A stretch of 7,898 nucleotides of DNA from an uncultured bacterium (lineage in GTDB: Bacteria > Bacteroidota > Bacteroidia > Bacteroidales > JACABE01), in the NCBI GenBank assembly GCA_903911455.1, contig CAIWDQ010000416.1, positions 1-7,898 on the forward strand. Reading direction: 5' to 3'. The notes under the pieces are model-generated. The model made no database searches. It worked only from the letters and a program-made list of their open reading frames with translations, and had not been told where the DNA came from. Positions 1 to 5,792 of this stretch are shown here, one piece after another. The first letter of the stretch is position 1. Every line of letters starts with the position of its first letter. The position numbers were made by a program, and so were the translations under genes.

Positions 1-224
1 ATCCCAATCCTGCTAAAGAAAAACTAACTATAGATTTTAATAATCTATCAGCTTTACAAAATAATACTGTCTTTATTTATGATATTCAAGGACTGTTATT
101 AATTCAGCAACAAATTAAACAAGAAAAAACAGAACTTAATATCAACAGTCTTGCCAAAGGAATGTATATTGTAAAAGTTTTGAATGAAAATAAAACAATA
201 GTTTCTAAATTTGTAAAGGAATAA
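1..224 (+). CDS. 3' end of a T9SS-exported protein (type A C-terminal sorting domain)
   Basis: Only the last 73 codons are present. The reading frame begins at base 3 (Pro-Asn-Pro-Ala) and ends at TAA 222-224. The visible sequence is almost exactly one type A T9SS sorting domain: an NPxxxxLTIDF opening strand, then VFIYDIQGLLL, a central INSLAKGMYIVKVL block and the closing KFVKE. In this family the domain directs a Sec-exported protein through the type IX machinery, where it is cleaved and the passenger is released or attached to A-LPS. The passenger lies outside the window, so the function of the whole protein cannot be stated. The gene converges on the leftward gene at 365 and is followed 46 bp later by a strong hairpin terminator. 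Confidence 0.9.
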   Translation, partial: PNPAKEKLTIDFNNLSALQNNTVFIYDIQGLLLIQQQIKQEKTELNINSLAKGMYIVKVLNENKTIVSKFVKE

Positions 225-270
225 GACATAAGAAATAAACAAAAATATAAACTGCTGTTCATTTATCTAT

Positions 271-313
271 AAAAAGAATCCCCGCTAACATAACATTAAC
301 GGGGATTCTTTTT
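271..313. terminator. Bidirectional intrinsic terminator between convergent genes
   Basis: A perfect 14-bp inverted repeat pairs AAAAAGAATCCCCG (271-284) with CGGGGATTCTTTTT (300-313). After one mismatch, three more pairs (286-288 with 296-298) leave a 7-nt loop. The stem base is GC-rich near the loop and ends in an A-run on one side and a T-run on the other, so it works as hairpin plus U-tract read from either strand. It lies 46 bp past the stop of the rightward gene and about 50 bp past the stop of the leftward gene, which is where a shared terminator is expected. Confidence 0.93.
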
Positions 314-364
314 ATAAGATATTTTACTATTATATTTATATCAATGACACAAAATAAAACATCA

Positions 365-3265
365 TTAAGGTGTTTGAATAAGAATATTCTTCTTAGCCGT
401 TGTAGAACAACCTGTAATAGGGTCAGTTTCAGTAACACTTATAGTCCATTCACCATAAACTCCACAAGGATTAATGAAAATATCTTTTATACAATTGTGA
501 TATTGAGGTAATGGATAACTAACATTTCCAAAGGCACTCCACGAATATAAATGCCCATTAACAAGCGGAGTACAATACTGAACAGTATCACCACAATGCA
601 CATTATATCCATCGTTAGGAAAGCCTGTAATTATAGGATCGGGATTTAGAAATACTGTTGAAGTAGTATTTAAACTCTGTGAACAAGTACCATTTGTAAT
701 GAATACAAGATTTAATTTCTGATCAACACTTATATTATTAACAGTAACATTAAATGTAGATGAAGCGAAAGTATGCGTTTGATTTGGACCTCCATTTATA
801 TTGTAAGTAAGAGTAGAACCAGTTGTTCCTGTCAAAGTAAAACTTGCATTGCCACCAACACATAATGGAGTGTTATTTGAAATAATACTAGCCGTAGGAG
901 TTTGATTTACATTAATAACAGATGAGGCAGTCAGATTTTGAGAACAACCTCCAAAGGTAACTGAAACTAAGTTTAAGTTTTGATTTGTACTTACATTATT
1001 TAGAGTTATAGTAGCAGTTCCTCCTGTTAAAGTTATAGTATTATTAGTTCCACTATTAATAGTATAATTAACAGTAGCACCATTAGTTCCTGATAAGGTA
1101 AAAACAGCATTAGTACCCGAACAAACAGGTGAATTATTACTTGTAATACTTGCTGTAGGCAATGGAGGCTCAGTTATTAACTGACTTGTAGCTGAAGTGC
1201 AGCCATTAGAACCAGTAACAATTACAGTATATAAATCAGCAGGGAGATTAGAAAGATCTTTGGTGATACCATGACAATTGCCTGTAGAACAATAAGCACC
1301 GGCACCAATAAAACTACAATCAGTATTACCTAAACAAGGCTTTGAATTAACCCAATTATAAGAAAAAGGTCCTGTGCCGGAAACTGAAAGATTAATAGAA
1401 CCATCTGAAACTCCATTACAACTTGCATCAGTATGAGTAACTGATATGGTAGGTGGAGTTGTATTAGAAGTAATAGTTATGTTAGCATTTGAGGTGCAGC
1501 CATTAGCCGTAACAGCAACAGAATAAGTTCCTGAAGCATTTATAGTACGATTCGCATTGGTTGAATTGTCATCCCATTGATAAGAAGTACCTCCAGTAGC
1601 AGTTAAACTGATAGTAGTTGTACTACATGTAAGAACTGAAGTTCCTGTATTATTAGTAATACCCGCAGTAGGAAAAGGAAATACAGTAATCTTAACTACA
1701 TTAGATTCAGCTGCACCTGTCCAATCGCTTTTACACAGAACACGTGACAAGCGTTTGTACCAAGTAGATGAACTTAAAACTCCAGGAGAAAACGAAGCAG
1801 TATTACTTAATGCAATATCAGTAAAACCACTTGAAGCACTCGTAGTAGAGGCTTGCCATTTGTATTCAAGAGGCTCTGTATTACCTGAAGGAAGTGAAGT
1901 ACTATTAATCATTGAAGAAGTATTGCCTGTGCAAATAGATTGATCAGCAGCAATAGTGCCACCAGAAGTTGGATTAATACAAGTCCCGTAAGGATCGCTT
2001 CCAAATTTATATTCATAAGCCCCCATATCAATAGTTCCAGTTATATTTGCATTGTATTTATAAAGCTTCCTTCCAAAGGTAAATCCTCTTATATCAGTCA
2101 AAAGAGTATTATAAGAATCCAAACCAGCATCACAACAAGGTGAACTTCCTAACACACGAAAATCATTACTCAAAGCATTCACAAATTGAGGATTTGTAGT
2201 AATATTATAGTTAGAAGTACTAAATGAGCCTCCCACATTCTTTAAATCACCACTTGAATTAGAATAACATGTGTAATTAAGAGTAGCAATACCATTACTT
2301 AAATAAATCTGACTCCCAGCATTAGCTAAAGAAGAAGAATTACCCCAAATAATGCAGTTGTTGAGAGTACTTATAGAAGAATTATTATAAACACCACCTC
2401 CATTCTGTGTAGAAAAATTATTAGCTATAGTAACATTTGTTAGTTTAATAAAAGAATTATTAGAATTATATACACCCCCACCATTATTATTAGAATAGTT
2501 ATTAGTGATGAGACCATTTGTTACTTGAGGAGATGAAGCATAATTATACATACCAGCACCCAAGCCTGTTGTAGTAAGATTATTTGATATAAATACATTA
2601 TTTAATATCGGACTTGATTGAATATTAAATAGCCCTCCCCCACCATCAGTAGCAAAACTGTACATAATACTAACGTTATTTAATGTAGGTGAGCAAGCTT
2701 CATTAAACATACCACCTCCATAAGAAGGCGGATAAAAAGTGTTGTTAGCATTACCTCCCTTAATAATAAATCCATCCAGAACGGCAGCATTTGTTAAGCC
2801 TAAAGATGAAGGATGATAGAAAACATGATATGAATTTTCACCATTATTACTTATAGATAAGGTAGCACCACTCCCTGATATTAGGTCGTTACCATTTAAA
2901 TCGCCACTTAGAATTGTTAAGTTAGAAGTCCAGTTACGTTGGCTAAGAAGAGTTTCATTTCCAATAAAACCTCCATAAATACTTACTCCATCTTTCATCT
3001 GGAAAGTTCTGTAACGAGTTCCACTACCCCCTACTTCAACATAAGGTCGGTAAGTACCAGCAGCAACCCACACCTGATTAACTCCAGATTGATTAATAGC
3101 AGTTTGCAATTGAGTTTCATTATAAGCATTTGTCCATGAAGTGCCATTTTGAGCTCCGGCACCAGAAGGAGTTACATACCTCACTATCTGTGATGATGCA
3201 TCAATTCCAAATAATAAACAGAATACACTTATTAAGCATATAGTTTTAATATATATTGTTTTCAC
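365..3265 (-). CDS. Secreted right-handed beta-helix protein with choice-of-anchor-Q, Ig-like and SprB-like repeats
   Basis: This 966-aa protein opens with a signal peptide (MKTIYIKT, hydrophobic core, cut near ASSQ, residue 26). Residues ~30-420 form a parallel beta-helix of the Bacteroidota type: IYGGFIGNET, NLTILSGDLNGND and NSYHVFY, then five stacked coils with GGG-aromatic-N (183, 208, 235, 262, 289). It closes with SPCCDAG...IDMGAYEY (375-418), the choice-of-anchor-Q signature. Next come an Ig-like domain (~434-528), a second one (~534-600), a SprB-like repeat (~606-698) with a Cys-rich insertion, two tandem 87-aa repeats (703-789, 790-876) and a last PKD-like domain (877-966) with VTETDPITGCSTTA. 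A surface adhesin or glycan-contacting role is inferred; no catalytic motif is visible. No type A or B sorting domain is recognisable at the C-terminus. The start is GTG; the next in-frame Met is at residue 90, past the signal peptide. Confidence 0.85.
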   Translation of the reverse strand: MKTIYIKTICLISVFCLLFGIDASSQIVRYVTPSGAGAQNGTSWTNAYNETQLQTAINQSGVNQVWVAAGTYRPYVEVGGSGTRYRTFQMKDGVSIYGGFIGNETLLSQRNWTSNLTILSGDLNGNDLISGSGATLSISNNGENSYHVFYHPSSLGLTNAAVLDGFIIKGGNANNTFYPPSYGGGMFNEACSPTLNNVSIMYSFATDGGGGLFNIQSSPILNNVFISNNLTTTGLGAGMYNYASSPQVTNGLITNNYSNNNGGGVYNSNNSFIKLTNVTIANNFSTQNGGGVYNNSSISTLNNCIIWGNSSSLANAGSQIYLSNGIATLNYTCYSNSSGDLKNVGGSFSTSNYNITTNPQFVNALSNDFRVLGSSPCCDAGLDSYNTLLTDIRGFTFGRKLYKYNANITGTIDMGAYEYKFGSDPYGTCINPTSGGTIAADQSICTGNTSSMINSTSLPSGNTEPLEYKWQASTTSASSGFTDIALSNTASFSPGVLSSSTWYKRLSRVLCKSDWTGAAESNVVKITVFPFPTAGITNNTGTSVLTCSTTTISLTATGGTSYQWDDNSTNANRTINASGTYSVAVTANGCTSNANITITSNTTPPTISVTHTDASCNGVSDGSINLSVSGTGPFSYNWVNSKPCLGNTDCSFIGAGAYCSTGNCHGITKDLSNLPADLYTVIVTGSNGCTSATSQLITEPPLPTASITSNNSPVCSGTNAVFTLSGTNGATVNYTINSGTNNTITLTGGTATITLNNVSTNQNLNLVSVTFGGCSQNLTASSVINVNQTPTASIISNNTPLCVGGNASFTLTGTTGSTLTYNINGGPNQTHTFASSTFNVTVNNISVDQKLNLVFITNGTCSQSLNTTSTVFLNPDPIITGFPNDGYNVHCGDTVQYCTPLVNGHLYSWSAFGNVSYPLPQYHNCIKDIFINPCGVYGEWTISVTETDPITGCSTTAKKNILIQTP
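638..1159 (-). repeat. Two tandem 87-residue repeats inside the beta-helix protein
   Basis: Codons for residues 703-789 (bases 899-1159) and 790-876 (638-898) encode two abutting units of exactly equal length. Both start PTASI.SNN.P.C, continue with FTL.GT.G, NN[VI]S..Q.LNLV and end with C[S]Q.L. They are diverged at the DNA level, so this is an old duplication of an Ig-like or adhesin-type domain rather than a recent slip. One Cys pair per unit (C715/C774, C802/C861) sits at equivalent positions and could form a disulfide outside the cell (inference). Confidence 0.8.
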
Positions 3266-3291
3266 GTGTTCATAATATTAGTTTACCTCCC
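3262..3291 (-). promoter_or_regulatory. Translation start region: GGGAGG, 3-codon upstream ORF, overlapping GTG start
   Basis: Read leftward, GGGAGG (3291-3286) is followed after 12 nt by ATG (3273-3271). This opens Met-Asn-Thr and stops at TGA (3264-3262). The GTG start of the long gene (3265-3263) overlaps that stop as GTGA. The GGGAGG lies 20 nt from the GTG, too far for direct use, but at a possible though long distance from the ATG. The arrangement could couple translation of the long gene to the mini-ORF, or mark a small indel between an old ATG start and the body of the gene. The site is seen; its function is inferred. Confidence 0.4.
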
Positions 3292-3535
3292 ACAATATAG
3301 TGCTAAAGGCACATTAATAGAATCGGTTATTCTGTACTTAGGTTCATTATATAATTTCAATACAATAGAAATATAAGGTTCAACACAAGAGTACAGATTC
3401 ATTAATATAAAGATTAACATTTTAAGTTAAATTAAGTTCATGTTAAGATGTGCAACATAAACACTATCAGAAAGTAGTTAATATTATACTATCAGATTTA
3501 ATAGCTGTTTAAGAATGGAGAAAAGAAATATATCT
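3266..3535. other. 270-bp spacer between the GH43 and beta-helix genes
   Basis: No ORF, RNA gene or GC-rich terminator is visible here. No good leftward TAnnTTTG promoter was found; the best partial match is TACTCTTG (3393-3386) without a -33 TTG at the right distance. The beta-helix gene may therefore be read through from the GH43 gene or use an unrecognised promoter. Around 3414-3447 there is a small inverted repeat (TTAACAT / ATGTTAA) that encloses phased TTAAG copies, and ACTATCAGA occurs twice (3463-3471, 3488-3496). Confidence 0.5.
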
Positions 3536-4888
3536 TTATGGAATAATTGGTTCTAGTTTAAAGTAATCTATTTTAATATTATAATCATGAGAAGTAAAAC
3601 GTATTTTATTATCACCTTCTTTTAATCGAACTTTACCGAAATCAATTTCTTCCCAACCAATAGTTTTATGTATTTTTAAACCTTCCCAACCAGCTAACAT
3701 GGTAACTCCCACAAGAATGTCAGCATAAAAATCAGAATCTGAACTTAATCTTATCTTTAAATCAGCATCCATATCTTTTGCAACCTGTACTAATACTTCT
3801 ACATAATCAGGCCTGTATTTAAAGCCTGTTACATATCCTTTACATGAATAACCCTTAATACTTGATTCTACTTTTGTTCCTTCTAGTTTACCACCCGAAG
3901 CCATTGCATTTTCTGCTTCAAGCAATATAATACTCTTTGTAAGAACCCCATTAGTGATACCTAAAGTATCAGTAAGAACGGGTTTAATAGTTCCATCTGC
4001 ATTATAATAAAGATAATTTGCCATCAGGTTTCTCACTTCACTTTTGCCTCCCGATACCCATGCGCTATGATATAATGCAATCCAGTTATCTTTATATTTG
4101 CATATTGAACCGTGATTAGTACCTGAACAACCTTTAAATACTGATATGTATTTACCCATATACTTATATGGACCTAAAGGTTTTTCTGAAATTGCATAAA
4201 CCATTTCTTCGGGCCATTTATTATCATTAAGTCCGGGATATGATAAATAATATTTATGATTATATTTATGTACCCAAGGACCTTCAAAGACATTTGTAAG
4301 TTGAGAAGTCAACTCTGTTTTGGTCTTAATTATGATTGATTTTAGATCATCCGCTAATTGAGCTGCATAGCAATGTCCACCCGCTCCCCAATAGAGATAA
4401 GGTGTATTATCATCATCAGTAAAAACACAAGGATCTTGTCCTAAGTCAACACCTTTTATATAACCAATATCTTTAAAAGGACCCTGCGGTACATCACTAA
4501 TTGCAAGACCTGTACGGTATTTCCCTGTATTCTTTTCATACATACAAAACACAAGATAATATTTCCCATGGCGGCAAACTGCATCAGGAGCCCAGGCATA
4601 ACTTACGCCCCATTTAACATCTTCTATCGAAAGCACTCTACCGTAGTCTATCCAGTTAATCATATCTTTAGTTGAAAAAACATGATAATCCGACATAGTT
4701 GCATGATGATTAGTGCCAGGAACATCATGAGAAGTATAAAGCCATAAAGTATTGGTATCATTTTGCCATACATGAGCCGAAGGATCTGCTGCAAAGATAT
4801 GAGATATCAACGGATTCTGACAATTACTTATATTATATAAGCAAATAAAAGTTAGTATTATCCAATAATGTTTCTGACTCCTTTTCAT
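3536..4888 (-). CDS. Secreted family 43 glycoside hydrolase with C-terminal CBM6-like module
   Basis: This 450-aa protein has an export signal (MKRSQKHYW plus hydrophobic core to ~residue 23). The ISNC|Q site has a Cys, but Asn at -1 makes a lipobox doubtful. Residues ~26-310 are a GH43 five-bladed propeller. The three expected acids are present: D35 in AADPSAHVW (base), D152 in DLGQDPCVF (pKa modulator) and E202 in VFEGPWV (acid). WAPD (99-102) and TNHGS (257-261, family metal/substrate His) are also present. Residues ~322-447 resemble CBM6: LEAENAM opening, two Trp (401, 412), VRLKEGDNKIRF and a closing IKIDYFKLE. GH43 enzymes hydrolyse arabinan, xylan or related side chains by inversion; the exact substrate cannot be read here. 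No sorting domain is seen, so it is probably periplasmic or surface lipidated. The ATG at 4888 directly precedes the signal peptide. Confidence 0.92.
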   Translation of the reverse strand: MKRSQKHYWIILTFICLYNISNCQNPLISHIFAADPSAHVWQNDTNTLWLYTSHDVPGTNHHATMSDYHVFSTKDMINWIDYGRVLSIEDVKWGVSYAWAPDAVCRHGKYYLVFCMYEKNTGKYRTGLAISDVPQGPFKDIGYIKGVDLGQDPCVFTDDDNTPYLYWGAGGHCYAAQLADDLKSIIIKTKTELTSQLTNVFEGPWVHKYNHKYYLSYPGLNDNKWPEEMVYAISEKPLGPYKYMGKYISVFKGCSGTNHGSICKYKDNWIALYHSAWVSGGKSEVRNLMANYLYYNADGTIKPVLTDTLGITNGVLTKSIILLEAENAMASGGKLEGTKVESSIKGYSCKGYVTGFKYRPDYVEVLVQVAKDMDADLKIRLSSDSDFYADILVGVTMLAGWEGLKIHKTIGWEEIDFGKVRLKEGDNKIRFTSHDYNIKIDYFKLEPIIP

Positions 4889-5105
4889 ATAGTAAAATTG
4901 TTTACGCTTTTGAAGTCGCTAAATTAGTTATTATTTTGATATTTATAAATGAAAGTCTTTTTAATTGAAATAAAACCATAACTAACACTTATCATTAAAA
5001 CTTTACTTATTTTTCACTTTAAGGTGATTAACCAATATAGTAGTAAATTAAAAGTAAAGTACATTATGAAAGTTAAAATTAGCTTTTCAAGCATCAATTC
5101 CCTTT

Positions 5106-5138
5106 CAAAGATAATACCGATTATTTAGATGCTTCAAA
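5106..5138 (-). promoter_or_regulatory. Candidate Bacteroidota sigma-70 promoter for the GH43 gene
   Basis: Read leftward: TTTG (5138-5135), 21-nt spacer, TATCTTTG (5113-5106). The second element is a full match to the Bacteroidota -7 consensus TAnnTTTG, and the spacing fits the usual 19-22 nt to the -33 TTG. Transcription would start near 5101, giving a leader of ~210 nt before the ATG at 4888. Its -33 element falls in the degenerate left edge of the 21-bp array. Confidence 0.5.
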
Positions 5139-5307
5139 AGTCTTTTTCAATGCTTATAATATCATGTCCAATGCTTTAAATGGCATTCTAGCAGCTCCGC
5201 TTGGCGTTCTAGCAGCTTCACTTGGCGTTCTAGCAGCTTCGCTTGACGTTCTAGCAGCTCCTCCTGACGTTCTCAATACTGCTCCGGTCGTTCTCAACAC
5301 TCTCAAA
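5132..5307. repeat. 21-bp tandem repeat array, four conserved and four decayed units
   Basis: Units begin every 21 bp with no indels. Core units at 5182, 5203, 5224 and 5245 share G(G/A)C(G/A)TTCTAGCAGCT plus a variable TCxCTT-like end, and 11-12 of 21 bases are G/C, far above the flanks. Units at 5266 and 5287 keep only CGTTCTCAA.AC. To the left, two more AT-rich 21-bp steps (from about 5132 and 5153, in the phase where the core reads CTnCnCTTGGCGTTCTAGCAG) keep the CTT start and the CAATG end. The array is in frame on the + strand: it reads as 7-residue units such as VLAASLG inside an ORF with ATG at 5164 and stop at 5364. Coding status is doubtful, because no promoter or ribosome site is visible and the product is just the repeat plus a short tail. 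Confidence 0.85.
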
Positions 5308-5440
5308 AAAAATCATATTCAATGTCGAAATAATGCTTATCTTTATATGATTAAATATAAATAGCATGAAATATATTATCATTTTTTTTGAACATAATAT
5401 TATCTTAAAATAATTAAAAATAATAATAAAATAAGTCGAC

Positions 5441-5499
5441 TACGACAAATAATTTTTGAAGAAAAACTTCTTCAATGCATTGAGGTACGACGAAATAAT
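5441..5499. repeat. Direct repeats TACGAC(G)AAATAAT flanking a hairpin
   Basis: TACGACAAATAAT (5441-5453) recurs as TACGACGAAATAAT (5486-5499), differing by one inserted G and starting 45 bp later. Between the copies lies a perfect hairpin. The layout resembles a small repeat element, or a repeat copy that has been split by an insertion. Confidence 0.5.
5456..5475. repeat. Perfect 8-bp inverted repeat (hairpin)
   Basis: TTGAAGAA (5456-5463), loop AAAC, then TTCTTCAA (5468-5475). There is no T-tract after it on the + strand and it is AT-rich, so it is a weak terminator candidate at best. It sits centrally between the two TACGAC direct repeats. Confidence 0.6.
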
Positions 5500-5551
5500 C
5501 TATTCTTTATGTGTTGAATGAGATTGCTTTACTCCATTATCAATAACGACG
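5478..5551. repeat. Possible decayed copy of a dispersed intergenic palindromic repeat
   Basis: The left part CATTGAGGTACGACGAA (5478-5494) is followed by AATCT (5497-5501). The right part has AGATTGCTT (5521-5529) and CAATAACGACG (5541-5551). From memory these match the two arms of a widespread bacterial intergenic repeat of the general form CATTGCGAGG..CGACGAAGCAATCT and its reverse complement AGATTGCTTCGTCG...CAATGACG. The arms here now pair poorly (AATCT with AGATT plus scattered bases), so it would be a decayed copy. This rests on recall rather than a search. Confidence 0.3.
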
Positions 5552-5555
5552 TTTC

Positions 5556-5586
5556 TTGTTTATAATAATCTTACTTTTTACTTTTG
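5556..5586 (+). promoter_or_regulatory. Candidate Bacteroidota sigma-70 promoter for the TPR gene
   Basis: TTG (5556-5558), 20-nt spacer, TACTTTTG (5579-5586). The -7 element matches TAnnTTTG in full and the spacing is standard for the phylum. Transcription would start near 5590, leaving a ~200-nt AT-rich leader before the ATG at 5793. No closer full match was found in that leader. Confidence 0.55.
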
Positions 5587-5792
5587 TAGATAAAACTGAA
5601 TTCAACAAATAAATCCTAAACATATCTATTAATTGATAATATTTACTTTATGAATTCTATTCGTAAATGTTAACTTATTATAATAATTGTATTAATTATG
5701 AATCTTAAAACAATAATATTTAATACATATAAGTTAATGTATCATTAAAAAAATAAAAAGAAAGCTCAATTTAAGCAATCAACAAAATCTAA

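Larger units (their letters stand above)
4889..5792. other. 904-bp gene-poor interval between divergent GH43 and TPR genes
   Basis: No convincing protein gene, tRNA or rRNA is seen. From left to right it holds: an AT-rich leader for the GH43 gene (4889-~5101); a leftward candidate promoter (5106-5138); a 21-bp tandem repeat array (~5132-5307) with an open frame (5083-5364, ATG at 5164); an A/T-only stretch with an 8-T run (5382-5389); direct repeats around a hairpin (5441-5499); a decayed-looking dispersed repeat (5478-5551); a rightward candidate promoter (5556-5586); and a ~200-nt AT-rich leader for the TPR gene. The two promoters point outward, so the array lies upstream of both transcription units. 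Confidence 0.7.

Noticed and set aside
1755..2143. Rightward open frames opposite the beta-helix gene (also 2939-3139)
   Set aside because: They lie wholly antisense to a well-supported gene with clear domains, have no family features, and are best explained as mirror frames of a Thr/Asn/Ser-rich coding region.
5066..5128. 20-codon ORF (MKVKISF...) left of the array
   Set aside because: It is too short, in a different frame from the array, and has no promoter; no family resemblance.
5182..5307. CRISPR array
   Set aside because: The 21-bp units abut without spacers, so it is a simple tandem repeat; no cas genes are present.
5347..5389. AT-only imperfect hairpin followed by a 7-8 T run just at the end of the array's open frame
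   Set aside because: The stem (ATGAT and ATAT blocks with two mismatches) has only one G-C pair and would be very weak; T-runs are expected by chance in this composition.
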